Counted from the stretch's first letter, positions 54,977 to 63,085 are shown. The stretch: 64,000 nucleotides of DNA from Salinibacterium sp. NK8237 (GCF_015864955.1 NZ_JADYWE010000002.1:190326-254325); one strand, 5' to 3'. Numbers and translations: made by a program. Notes: a model not told the origin generated them from the letters alone.

Positions 54977-55437
54977 TGTCACAGCTTGATCAGCGGCTCG
55001 CAGAACTGGGCCTGACAGTCCCAGAAAGTTCAAAGCCACTTGCCTCCTACTTGCCAGCAATGGTGTCGGGAAACCTTGTGTACACCTCCGGCCAGTTGCC
55101 GATGGTTGATGGCGCACTTCCGGCAACCGGCAAAGTCGGTGCCGAAGTGGATGCTGCTGCAGCGCAGGAGTACGCCAAAACGTGTGTTCTCAATGGCCTC
55201 GCTGCTGCGAGGGGCGCGATCGGGTCGCTCGACCGCATTACGCGGGTGGTGAAGGTTGTCGGTTTTGTGGCATCCGACCCCAGCTTTACCGGCCAGCCCG
55301 GTGTGATCAACGGAGCGTCCGAGCTCTTGGTCGAGATTTTTGGTGAGATCGGCAAGCACGCTCGTAGTGCTGTCGGTGTTGCCGTTTTGCCGCTCGATTC
55401 TCCTATAGAGGTCGAGTTCGTGTTCGAGTTCGCGTGA
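54976..55437 (+). CDS. RidA/YjgF-family protein
   Basis: A 153-residue RidA-like protein. Classical RidA hydrolyses reactive enamine/imine intermediates from amino-acid catabolism. The fold landmarks are VSGNLVYTSGQLPM, AAAQEYAKTCVLNGLAA, LDRITRVVKVVGFV and VGVAVLPLDSPIEVEFVFEF. The catalytic Arg that ends RidA1 (xxRxxV before AVxxLP) is replaced: HARSAVGVAVLPL retains an Arg before the strand, so activity is possible. It is coupled to the 53-residue protein upstream and to MurE downstream (GTGA overlap). Confidence 0.88.
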   Translation: MSQLDQRLAELGLTVPESSKPLASYLPAMVSGNLVYTSGQLPMVDGALPATGKVGAEVDAAAAQEYAKTCVLNGLAAARGAIGSLDRITRVVKVVGFVASDPSFTGQPGVINGASELLVEIFGEIGKHARSAVGVAVLPLDSPIEVEFVFEFA

Positions 55438-56951
55438 TCGAAGTCTGGCAGTCCGGCCAAGCCGGAGAGAATGCGCCACTTCGTTCCCTAGATCTGGGGG
55501 CGTGGGATTCGACGCTTGCGGGGGTGACGCTTCAAGCGCGTCGGCTCGTGCAAGACAGTCGAGAGGCTGGCGCGGATGACGTGTTTGTCGCTATTGGCAC
55601 GAATGCATCATCGGCATTGCCCTATATCGATGCAGCTCTCGCACAGGGAGCTGTCGCTGTGCTCGTAGACGCGAATGCAGCCGAGAGCGCCCACGGTGAC
55701 GAGCGGGTGTTCGCGATTGCAAACCTTCGCGACGTGATCGGCACCCGAGCGGATGCGTTCGTCGAGCATCCGTCTGCCTCAATGGCAATGATCGGCATTA
55801 CGGGCACGAACGGTAAAACGTCAACGGCCCACCTATTGACGCAAGCGTGGCAGCGCCTGGGGATGACCTCGGCAACGATTGGCACGCTGGGCGCGGGAAT
55901 TACAGGCGAGCCCCGCATCAACATGGGCATGACGACTCCGCAAGTGACGTCGGTGCACCATTTCCTGGATGACTTCTACCGTGCCGGAGTGACGAACGTA
56001 GCTATGGAGGTCAGCTCTCACGCGCTCGAGCAGCGCCGGGTTGATGGCGTGACCTTCGACATTGTGGCGTTCACGAACTTCACTCGCGATCACCTCGACT
56101 ATCACGGGTCGATGGAGGAGTACGCGGTGCAGAAGGCAAAGATCTTCACACTGCCCGGCATTCAGACGGCTCTGCTGAATCTGGATGACGCCGCCGCTGA
56201 GAATCACTTCCACCACACGGTTCCGGCCGGAGTGCGTGCGATCGGCATGACCTCCCACGGCCACGCCGAAGCGAGCGTTCGCGCCGAAAACGTGCAGCTG
56301 ACGACCGAGGGTCTCGAGTTCGATCTCGTGATCGAGGGCGAAAGCCATCACGTCTCTAGCGGCCTCATCGGGCGCTTTAACGTGGACAACTTGCTCACGT
56401 GCGCGACAGTGCTGTGGGCCCAGGGCATCGAGCCGCGGGCGATCGCCGAGGTAATGGCACCGCTCGAGCCGGTGCTGGGGCGCATGACCCGCATCCGCGA
56501 AAACGACCAACTTCCGTTGGTGGTGGTGGATGCTGGCCACACTCCTGATGCAGTGCGTCAGGCAGTCACGGCTCTGCGTGATTCGGGCCACACCCGCATC
56601 GTGACCGTCTTTGGTGCAACGGGCGACCGTGATCCGGGCAAGCGCCCGGTGATGGCTCGCATCGTTGAAGACGCCTCGGACGTAATCGTGGTTACCGACG
56701 ACGATGTGCACAACGAAGATGGCGACCAGATTGTGGACCACATTCGTGCCGGCTTCGAGCACCCGGAGCGGGTGGTGGAGATTCGTGACCGTGCGACAGC
56801 CATCGCCTACGCGATTGATGCCGCGAATCCGGATGACGTGGTGCTCTTGCAGGGCAAGGGTCACGAACCGTACCAAATCATCGGCAACGAGCGCGTGCCG
56901 TTCAGCGACATCGACACCGCTATTCGCCTGCTCAAGGAGCGCGCAAAGTAG
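55434..56951 (+). CDS. murE: Mur ligase, MurE-like UDP-MurNAc-tripeptide synthetase
   Basis: A 505-residue ATP-dependent ligase adding the third residue to UDP-MurNAc-L-Ala-D-Glu. Motifs: GITGTNGKTSTAHL (P-loop), TTPQVTSVHHFL, MEVSSHAL, FTNFTRDHLDYHGSMEEYAVQKAKIF (with the carbamylated Lys) and VVDAGHTPDAVRQ, FGATGDRDPGKRP. The amino-acid selectivity motif, DNPR in meso-DAP enzymes, reads DDVH here (residues 423-426), so DAP is not the expected substrate; that fits type B wall of Microbacteriaceae. The start is a GTG overlapping the RidA stop. It is outside any division cluster. Confidence 0.88.
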   Translation: MIEVWQSGQAGENAPLRSLDLGAWDSTLAGVTLQARRLVQDSREAGADDVFVAIGTNASSALPYIDAALAQGAVAVLVDANAAESAHGDERVFAIANLRDVIGTRADAFVEHPSASMAMIGITGTNGKTSTAHLLTQAWQRLGMTSATIGTLGAGITGEPRINMGMTTPQVTSVHHFLDDFYRAGVTNVAMEVSSHALEQRRVDGVTFDIVAFTNFTRDHLDYHGSMEEYAVQKAKIFTLPGIQTALLNLDDAAAENHFHHTVPAGVRAIGMTSHGHAEASVRAENVQLTTEGLEFDLVIEGESHHVSSGLIGRFNVDNLLTCATVLWAQGIEPRAIAEVMAPLEPVLGRMTRIRENDQLPLVVVDAGHTPDAVRQAVTALRDSGHTRIVTVFGATGDRDPGKRPVMARIVEDASDVIVVTDDDVHNEDGDQIVDHIRAGFEHPERVVEIRDRATAIAYAIDAANPDDVVLLQGKGHEPYQIIGNERVPFSDIDTAIRLLKERAK

Positions 56952-57000
56952 CAACGTCTTGCGTGCCGCAGCAGTAGCACACTGCCGCTGTCACGCACTG

Positions 57001-57032
57001 AAGGCCGGGTCCCGTTGGGGCCCGGCCTTAGT
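57001..57032. terminator. Bidirectional terminator between murE and acs
   Basis: aaggccggg pairs with cccggcctt (57001-57009 with 57021-57029), 50 bases after the murE stop and 18 bases after the acs stop on the other strand. The T-run is poor on both sides. Confidence 0.7.
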
Positions 57033-57046
57033 CGTTGCTGCGAAAG

Positions 57047-59011
57047 CTAGTTGAGCTTGTCGGAGATGATCTGCATCACGGTGGTGTCGGCGAGGGTGGT
57101 GGTATCACCGATTTCGCGACCCTCCGCAACATCCTGAAGCAGCCGTCGCATGATCTTGCCCGACCGCGTTTTGGGTAGCTCGGCGACGATGAAGATTTCG
57201 CGGGGACGCGCAATCGCCCCGATTTCTTTTGCGACGTGCTGACGCAAGAGGGCGCTTGCTTCGGCTGCGGTCTGGGCGTGCTCTTGATTCGACTTGAGAA
57301 TCACGAACGCGACAACAGCCTGACCGGTCGCCTCGTCAGCGGCTCCGACCACAGCGGCTTCCGCCACGATCGGGTTGGAGACGAGAGCGGACTCGATTTC
57401 GGTGGTCGACAGGCGGTGGCCGGAGACGTTCATGACGTCATCCACGCGGCCGAGCAGCCAAATGTCGCCATCTTCGTCAACGTGGGCACCATCACCGGCG
57501 AAGTACTGTTCGCCTTCGAGCTGCGGGAACTTCGACCAGTAAGTTTCCTTGAAGCGCTCGGGGTCGCCCCAAATGCCACGAAGCATCGCCGGCCATGGCT
57601 CCGAAACAACCAACAGTCCACCGTTCGGCGGATCAACGCGGGTGCCGTCTTCGCCGAGGATGTCGATCTTGATGCCCGGGATGGGAACCTGTGCCGAGCC
57701 CGGCTTCAACGTGGTGAGCCCCGGCAGTGCCGAGATCATGATCGCGCCGGTTTCGGTCTGCCACCAAGTGTCAACGATGGGCGCCGTGCCCGCACCGATC
57801 ACATCGCGGTACCAAATCCAGGCCTCAGGGTTGATGGGCTCACCCACCGAACCGAGCACGCGAATTGAGCTGAGATCGTACTTCTCAGGAATCTGGCGGC
57901 CCGCTTTCATGCAGGAACGGATGGCGGTGGGCGCCGTGTAGAAGATGCTGACCTTGAACTTCTCGATGATCTCCCACCAGCGGCCCGGGTTCGGGCTATC
58001 GGGCGTGCCCTCGTAGAGCACCTGGGTCGCACCGTTCGCGAGCGGACCATAGGTCACATACGTGTGACCAGTGATCCAGCCCACGTCGGCCGTGCACCAG
58101 TAGACATCGGTCTCTGGCTTCAGATCGAACACGTTCTTATGGGTGAATGCAGCCTGCGTGAGGTAGCCACCACTGGTGTGAAGGATTCCCTTCGGCTTGC
58201 CCGTTGTTCCCGAGGTGTAAAGCACAAAGAGCGGGTTCTCGGCAGGGAAGCCCTGCGCCTCGTGCTCGGGCTCCGCTGCCTCAATCTGCTCGTGCCACCA
58301 CAGGTCGCGACCCTCGGTCCACTCGACATCGTTGTCGCCGCGCTTGACGACCAACACATTGGTGACGCTGGATTCCCCGTTGGCGAGTGCGGCATCCACT
58401 GCAGCCTTGAGCGGGAAGACCTTGCCCTTGCGCCAGCCACCGTCGGCGGTGACGACAAGCTTCGCGCTCGCGTCGTCGATGCGGCTGCGAAGGCTTTCGG
58501 CGCTGAAGCCACCGAACACGACGGAGTGGGCGGCGCCGAGGCGCACAGTCGCGAGCATCGCGATCACTGCTTCGGGAACGAGAGGCATATAGATGGCAAC
58601 GATGTCGCCTTGGCCGACGCCGAGCGCTGCCATCGCGTTGGCTGCGCGCTTGACCTCGTCAGTCAGCTCGGCGTACGTGATGCTGCGGCTGTCGCCGGGC
58701 TCACCCTCCCAATGGATCGCGATGCGGTCACCGTTTCCGGCGAGCACGTGGCGGTCGAGGCAGTTGTAGGCCACGTTGAGTTTACCGTCGGCAAACCATT
58801 TCGCGAACGGCGGGGTAGACCAATCGAGTGTTTCTGTGAATGGCTTGTGCCAGTGCACGTATTCGCGTGCCTTGTCGGCCCAGAACTCAACCCGGTCTTC
58901 TTTGGCTGAGGTATAGAGGTCGGCGCTTGCCTCAGAAGCCGCAGAAAAGGCCTCTGACGGGGCAAAACGGCGTGATTCGTGCAAAAGACTGTCAATGGAA
59001 TTACTAGGCAT
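57047..59011 (-). CDS. acsA: Acetyl-coenzyme A synthetase
   Basis: A 654-residue AMP-forming enzyme that activates acetate with ATP and CoA. Signature blocks: N-terminal AREYVHWHKPF and NVAYNCLDRH, LYTSGTTGKPKGI (P-loop-like A3), DTWWQTETG, and the C-terminal KTRSGKIMRRLL with the Lys that is acetylated in regulated enzymes. The start is the ATG at 59011 with a gagga ribosome site. It complements pta-ackA for scavenging low acetate. It is divergent from the ohrR-ohr pair across a 272-base region. Confidence 0.96.
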   Translation of the reverse strand: MPSNSIDSLLHESRRFAPSEAFSAASEASADLYTSAKEDRVEFWADKAREYVHWHKPFTETLDWSTPPFAKWFADGKLNVAYNCLDRHVLAGNGDRIAIHWEGEPGDSRSITYAELTDEVKRAANAMAALGVGQGDIVAIYMPLVPEAVIAMLATVRLGAAHSVVFGGFSAESLRSRIDDASAKLVVTADGGWRKGKVFPLKAAVDAALANGESSVTNVLVVKRGDNDVEWTEGRDLWWHEQIEAAEPEHEAQGFPAENPLFVLYTSGTTGKPKGILHTSGGYLTQAAFTHKNVFDLKPETDVYWCTADVGWITGHTYVTYGPLANGATQVLYEGTPDSPNPGRWWEIIEKFKVSIFYTAPTAIRSCMKAGRQIPEKYDLSSIRVLGSVGEPINPEAWIWYRDVIGAGTAPIVDTWWQTETGAIMISALPGLTTLKPGSAQVPIPGIKIDILGEDGTRVDPPNGGLLVVSEPWPAMLRGIWGDPERFKETYWSKFPQLEGEQYFAGDGAHVDEDGDIWLLGRVDDVMNVSGHRLSTTEIESALVSNPIVAEAAVVGAADEATGQAVVAFVILKSNQEHAQTAAEASALLRQHVAKEIGAIARPREIFIVAELPKTRSGKIMRRLLQDVAEGREIGDTTTLADTTVMQIISDKLN

Positions 59012-59245
59012 TTGATCCTCTTCGATCGTGTGATTGCATTTATTGACCACGTGCTTTCTGAAAGTATTCCACCGATTCTAGAACCTCCGTTGCACCCCCA
59101 TACCGTTGCGTTACACTGAAAGTCGCTGGGCGCGAGCTCAGCAAGTGACCAATACGATTCCCCCCAATCGTCGGTCGCTGTGGCGGCGTCCTTTCCCCCC
59201 AATGGACGCCGCCCCTCTCTCTTTAACGGCCCCGTTCGTTGCATT

Positions 59246-59276
59246 GCTTTGCGCACAAGTTATTTGTGTGCAAAGC
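59246..59276. promoter_or_regulatory. Probable OhrR operator overlapping the ohrR promoter
   Basis: gctttgcgcacaa (59246-59258) and ttgtgtgcaaagc (59264-59276) form a 13-base inverted repeat with one mismatch, five-base spacer. It ends eight bases before the ohrR ATG. A -35-like ttgcat (59239-59244) and -10-like tatttg (59261-59266) would put the operator over the promoter and give a very short leader. OhrR proteins bind such palindromes when reduced. Confidence 0.75.
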
Positions 59277-59283
59277 TTTCTGT

Positions 59284-59775
59284 ATGGATGACGAACAAAG
59301 CGAAATCGAGGCAGCCGTATCCGCCCTCGACAGCATGCTGTGCTTCGGTCTTTACGCTGCGGCGAGGGCGATGAACCGTCGGTACACGACGCTCCTGGAG
59401 CCATGGGGGCTGACCTACCCACAATATTTGGTGCTCATCCTGCTGTGGGAGCGCCGGGAATCGACCGTGAGCGGGCTCGCGGAAAGCATGATGCTCGACC
59501 TCGGAACCACCTCTCCACTAGTGCGGCGGTTAGAAGGCCACGGCTTTGTCACGCGCGAACGATCGGCTTCTGACGAACGGCGCGTAATGGTGTCGCTCAC
59601 GGTCACCGGGCTCGCGCTCCGCGAAGAACTAGCCCACATTCCCGGCTGCATCGCCGAAGCCACTGGAATTACTCTCCCCGAATTCACCTCGACGCTGACA
59701 ACGCTTCACAACATCACCACCAACCTCTCCACAGCACCCGCTGCCGGAGCTCATGTCATTGAAAGGCAGAACTAA
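59284..59775 (+). CDS. ohrR: OhrR-type MarR-family peroxide-sensing repressor
   Basis: A 163-residue MarR-family repressor. The N-terminal LCFGLYAAARAMNR carries the redox-sensing Cys20 in the position conserved in OhrR; TYPQYLVLILLWE and the winged-helix region (SGLAESMMLDLGTTSPLVRRLEGHGFVTRERSASDERRV) are standard. Oxidation by organic hydroperoxides should release it from DNA. The start is the ATG at 59284, giving MDDEQSEIEA. There is no clear ribosome site upstream, so the mRNA may be nearly leaderless. The ohr ATG overlaps its stop. Confidence 0.92.
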   Translation: MDDEQSEIEAAVSALDSMLCFGLYAAARAMNRRYTTLLEPWGLTYPQYLVLILLWERRESTVSGLAESMMLDLGTTSPLVRRLEGHGFVTRERSASDERRVMVSLTVTGLALREELAHIPGCIAEATGITLPEFTSTLTTLHNITTNLSTAPAAGAHVIERQN

Positions 59776-60197
59776 TGGAAGCTCTCTACACCGCACAGGC
59801 TCTCTCGACGGGCGCTGGCCGCAACGGCCACGTAGCTACGACATCCGGCACCGTTGACCTCGACTTGGCTGTGCCGCAGTCGATGGGTGGATCGGGCAAC
59901 GGCGGCAACCCCGAAGAGCTGTTCGCCGCCGGTTACGCGGCGTGCTTCCACTCCGCGCTGCAGCTTGTCGCTCGCAACCAGAAGGTCGCCATCGACCACT
60001 CCTCTGTGGGCAGTGCTGTGCACCTTCTCCCGATCGACGGCGGAGGATTCAAACTCGCTGTTGACCTTGAGGTCGTCATCCCGGATCTCGACCACGACCA
60101 GGCTCAGGCTCTGGCGGATGCCGCCCACCAGATCTGCCCCTACTCCAACGCCACTCGCGGCAACATCGACGTCACCATCACTGTCACGCAGGACTAA
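59775..60197 (+). CDS. ohr: Organic hydroperoxide resistance protein (Ohr/OsmC family)
   Basis: A 140-residue thiol peroxidase that reduces organic hydroperoxides. The two catalytic cysteines are Cys57 in GYAACFHSAL and Cys121 in HQICPYSNATRGN. NPEELFAAGYAACF and the tail are typical of Ohr rather than OsmC. Its ATG shares a base with the ohrR stop (TAATG), so the pair is one translationally coupled unit. The operon ends at the hairpin 60237-60270. Confidence 0.96.
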   Translation: MEALYTAQALSTGAGRNGHVATTSGTVDLDLAVPQSMGGSGNGGNPEELFAAGYAACFHSALQLVARNQKVAIDHSSVGSAVHLLPIDGGGFKLAVDLEVVIPDLDHDQAQALADAAHQICPYSNATRGNIDVTITVTQD

Positions 60198-60236
60198 TCG
60201 CCAGCGGGCGCGTCGTGACGCGTTCGTGTGCTTAAA

Positions 60237-60272
60237 AAACGAGGGGGTGCCGGTAGGCGCCCCCTCGTTTCT
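60237..60272. terminator. Bidirectional rho-independent terminator
   Basis: aaacgagggggtgcc and ggcgccccctcgttt form a 15-base stem (one wobble) around gta-like loop. Flanking A- and T-runs let it act on both strands, for ohr and for the opposing hps gene. Confidence 0.88.
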
Positions 60273-60294
60273 GCTCTTTAGGCAGCTTTGCTCA

Positions 60295-60918
60295 TTAGAG
60301 GATTGCGGCCTTCAAAGCTGCTGCGGCTGATGCTGGGTCAGCTGCGCTATAGATCGAGCTCCCGGCAACGGCAACGGTCGCGCCCGCACGCTGCACTGCT
60401 GCGATCGTGGAGGCGTTGATGCCTCCAGCGACCGAGAACGGAACCTTCGCGGTTTCACCGTCATTGAGCAGCGTCTCGAAGGTGAATCCGGGTTCCGCCT
60501 GCTCATCGAGTCCTGCATGCATCTCGACGAAAACGGCACCGAGAGCGGTGACCTCCTTCGCGCGAGTGACCTTGTCGGCAACACCGATGAGGTCAACGAC
60601 TATGCCCTTCTTGTGGGCTTTCGCCGCCTTCACGGCACCGATGATGGTGCTGTCTCCGGCGGTGCCCAAGACGGTGACGTAGTCGGCGCCGGCAGAAAAT
60701 GCGATGTCGGCTTCGAGCTCTCCGGCATCCATCGTCTTCAGATCGGCGAAGACCATCTTGTCGGGGTGAGCATCCTTGATGGCGCGCACGGCACTGAGGC
60801 CTTCGTGCTTGATGAGCGGTGTGCCCAATTCGATGATGTCAACATACTCGGCAACCTGACCAGCCAGCGTGAGGGCGGCTTCGGTGGTGAGTACATCCAT
60901 TGCTACTTGAAGTTTCAT
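60295..60918 (-). CDS. hps: 3-hexulose-6-phosphate synthase
   Basis: A 207-residue TIM-barrel aldolase of the orotidine-decarboxylase superfamily. It condenses formaldehyde with ribulose 5-phosphate (ribulose monophosphate pathway), or runs backwards to make pentose phosphate. The family core DLKTMD (Asp59, Lys61, Asp64) and VDIIELGTPLIKHEG, EMHAGLDEQ, VAGGINASTIAAV are intact. The start MKLQVAMDVL has an aagaaagag-type ribosome site. It lies downstream of phi, about 118 bases away; no methanol or methylamine dehydrogenase gene is near. Confidence 0.93.
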   Translation of the reverse strand: MKLQVAMDVLTTEAALTLAGQVAEYVDIIELGTPLIKHEGLSAVRAIKDAHPDKMVFADLKTMDAGELEADIAFSAGADYVTVLGTAGDSTIIGAVKAAKAHKKGIVVDLIGVADKVTRAKEVTALGAVFVEMHAGLDEQAEPGFTFETLLNDGETAKVPFSVAGGINASTIAAVQRAGATVAVAGSSIYSAADPASAAAALKAAIL

Positions 60919-60975
60919 TGAGTTCTCTTTCTTGATGGGGGAGTTGGACGAGGGGAATGTGCCGACAGGGGAGTC

Positions 60976-61038
60976 GGGGAGAAGGTGTAGCCGGGGAGAA
61001 GGTGCAGCCTGCTGCTGCTGCTGCTGCTGCTGCTACTA
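60976..61038. repeat. Tandem 17-mers and (CTG)8(CTA)2 between hps and phi
   Basis: Two 17-base direct repeats, ggggagaaggtgtagcc and ggggagaaggtgcagcc (60976-60992, 60993-61009), are followed at once by eight CTG and two CTA triplets (61009-61038). The second CTA is the reversed stop codon of phi. On the transcribed strand the tract is TAG-TAG-(CAG)8. The whole spacer is slippage-prone. Confidence 0.9.
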
Positions 61039-61617
61039 CTCGAGGTTGGCGTGCCGCGGCCACAGCTCTTCGGCGGTCGCGCCGGACTCTTGCCACATCA
61101 CGTGGAAAAGTGCGTCGCCAAGCAGCAGCAAGGATTGTTCGAACAACCCGCCGGAGTATTGCGCCGAACGAGTGTGCCCGTGGTCTTGTTTCTGTGCGGC
61201 GGGGATGATCACGGTGACCTGTGCGAGCTGCGCCAGAGGCGAGTCCGCTGCCGTGGTGACGGCGATCACGCTGGCACCGGCACCAACAGCAGTCGTTGCT
61301 GAGCGAATGATGCCGGCGGTCGTTCCCGAGCCGCTTGCTGCCAAAAGAACGTCCCCAGCAGCAATCGCGGGAGTGGTTACCTCGCCAACCACGTGCACCG
61401 TGAGTCCTAAGTGCATGAGGCGCATCGCGAGCATCCGAAGTGCTAGTCCTGACCGGCCAGAGCCGAGCACGAATACTCGGGGTGCGGCGCTGAGGAGGTC
61501 TATTGCTGTTCGCATTGCCTCGGAGTCGTCGCGAGCGATTGCGGTGCTGATGCGGGTATTTTCCGCGAGAACAAGTTCGATTGCGGAAGAAACCGTAGTG
61601 GTGTCGTTGCTGGCCAT
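61036..61617 (-). CDS. phi: 6-phospho-3-hexuloisomerase
   Basis: A 193-residue SIS-domain isomerase converting hexulose 6-phosphate to fructose 6-phosphate, the second step of formaldehyde fixation. GSGRSG (residues 52-57) binds the sugar phosphate; MRLMHLGLTVHVVGEVTTPAI and SGSGTTAG are family landmarks, and the C-terminal SLLLLGDALFHVMW is standard. It is the first gene of the phi-hps unit. A divergent kinase-ATPase/LuxR fusion lies 93 bases upstream. The stop codon borders a CTG repeat. Confidence 0.92.
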   Translation of the reverse strand: MASNDTTTVSSAIELVLAENTRISTAIARDDSEAMRTAIDLLSAAPRVFVLGSGRSGLALRMLAMRLMHLGLTVHVVGEVTTPAIAAGDVLLAASGSGTTAGIIRSATTAVGAGASVIAVTTAADSPLAQLAQVTVIIPAAQKQDHGHTRSAQYSGGLFEQSLLLLGDALFHVMWQESGATAEELWPRHANLE

Positions 61618-61636
61618 TACTTCACTGTGCCACCCG

Positions 61637-61702
61637 TTTAGGCAGCAGACAGCCCGTCTTTTGGCCGGTTTTACCTATTCGAACGGGTAGGTCATGCCTA
61701 AA
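61637..61702. promoter_or_regulatory. Operator-like palindromes between phi and the LuxR fusion gene
   Basis: tttaggca (61637-61644) and tgcctaaa (61695-61702) are exact inverted copies. Between them lies a 20-base imperfect palindrome, acctattcgaacgggtaggt (61673-61692), with seven of nine arm bases matching. The region is only 93 bases and divergent, so it must serve both genes. Confidence 0.5.
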
Positions 61703-61710
61703 ATGGGGGA

Positions 61711-62979
61711 GTGACTGATCTCAGCAACGCCAGTTCCCTTGACCTCCTCGATGCTGCGCATACGGTGGTGTCACGTTCTCTGCTTCAGATTGCGAGCGCA
61801 TTTTCTGCCGTGCTCGCGCCCATGGTGGCGCACACCTCACTGTTGATATTCACGGAAGACTGCACCGGGCGCCCGCAGAAGAAAGCGGGCGATCCTTCGA
61901 TCACCAATCACGTGAGCATCGCCGAACTCGACGCCGTGCGCGAGACAGTGTCAAGCATCGGGCATCCGGTGTGGGGAATCACTGCGGTAGTTGCCCGCCA
62001 CGAGCGTCCCGCAGCGGTGTGGATTGCGCCGACCGGTTCGCTGCTCGTCCTCACCGATCCGGTGATCGTGACTGGTGGGCAATCGCAGGAAGAGGCGTTG
62101 GCGACGATCGCGTCGCTGTGGCGATTGGTGGCGGTGAGCATCCAGCAGCAGGTGGCCGTTGCGAGCCCCGATTATCTTCGAGATTCGCGGATGGCGTCGC
62201 AGGATCGTGCCCAGGTCATTGCTGATCTCACCGATGCGCACTCCACGACGCTGGAACAAATTCTTGCGACGTTGCGCTCTCGTAGTGCGTCGGATGAGAC
62301 TGCGCGCCAAGAAGCCATCGAGCTGGCCGCCACGGCGATGGTCAATCTGCGGGCGGTGTCTGATCGGGATCGCAGTCTGGCCGAGGAACCAGTAGCTCGC
62401 GCTTTCGAACGTCTCAAAGCGGACTTGCGCCCTTTGGCTCGGTTCGGTGGCCTCGACGTGCAATTTGTAGAACCACCCGCTAACGGTCGCGCACTGCCCG
62501 GCGAAGTCGCTCACGCGGGTCGAGCGATCGTTCGTGGTGCTGTGCTTGCACTCGTTGACCAACCGGGAGTCGCTCGATTGCGGGTGGAGTGGGATTGTGA
62601 CGGTGAGAATCTGCTGATTGGGATTCGCGATGACGGCCCCGGCGAGCTAGCGGTGGAAGACCCCGCGGTGCGGCAACTTGTTGAGAGGGCAGCTGCCCTT
62701 CGTGGTCGGTTGAGCGTGAACGGTACTACGGGGTGGGGTTCCGAAATTTCGGTTGTCTTGCCTCTGAGCGCTGAAGGGCTTGACCGTTCCCCGAGTGCCC
62801 AGTGGCAGGTGACGGAGCGAGAGACTGACGTGTTGGAGTTGCTCGCCTCCGGTGCCCGCAATAAGGCCATAGCCCTGTCGTTATCGATCAGCGAGAACAC
62901 GGTGAAGTTTCATGTGGCGAACCTGCTGCGCAAGGCCGGAGTTTCGAACCGGGCTGAGCTCGTTTCGGCCTATCGCTGA
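61711..62979 (+). CDS. Kinase-ATPase/LuxR helix-turn-helix fusion regulator
   Basis: A 422-residue cytoplasmic protein. Residues 1-160 look GAF-like (WIAPTGSLLVLTDP). A helical region with His177 in DAHSTTLEQILATL resembles a degenerate H box. The ATPase-like domain (about 240-350) keeps a G1 box IRDDGPG and GWGSEISVVLPL, but the N-box Asn is missing (RGAVLALVDQPG). The last 65 residues are a LuxR helix-turn-helix (VTERETDVLELLASGARNKAIALSLSISENTVKFHV). There is no receiver domain. So sensing, ATP binding and DNA binding are on one chain. GTG at 61711 has a ggggga stretch directly abutting it, so the start is not certain. It is divergent from phi-hps, a likely target. Confidence 0.8.
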   Translation: MTDLSNASSLDLLDAAHTVVSRSLLQIASAFSAVLAPMVAHTSLLIFTEDCTGRPQKKAGDPSITNHVSIAELDAVRETVSSIGHPVWGITAVVARHERPAAVWIAPTGSLLVLTDPVIVTGGQSQEEALATIASLWRLVAVSIQQQVAVASPDYLRDSRMASQDRAQVIADLTDAHSTTLEQILATLRSRSASDETARQEAIELAATAMVNLRAVSDRDRSLAEEPVARAFERLKADLRPLARFGGLDVQFVEPPANGRALPGEVAHAGRAIVRGAVLALVDQPGVARLRVEWDCDGENLLIGIRDDGPGELAVEDPAVRQLVERAAALRGRLSVNGTTGWGSEISVVLPLSAEGLDRSPSAQWQVTERETDVLELLASGARNKAIALSLSISENTVKFHVANLLRKAGVSNRAELVSAYR

Positions 62980-63085
62980 CCAGATTTCTTGCGCACTTCT
63001 CCCCAACAAAGTCAAAGAGTCGCCGTTCGGCACGAGTGCGATAGTGCCGCCAAAAGTACGGCTGGAGTCTCCTTAGCGTTGCTCT

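Noticed and set aside
55833..56954. A 373-codon open frame antisense to murE
   Set aside because: It is a shadow of the MurE reading frame with His/Val/Arg-rich nonsense composition and no motifs.
61009..61038. The CTG tract as part of a coding poly-Leu or poly-Gln segment
   Set aside because: On the transcribed strand it begins with two in-frame TAG codons that end phi, so the tract is untranslated.
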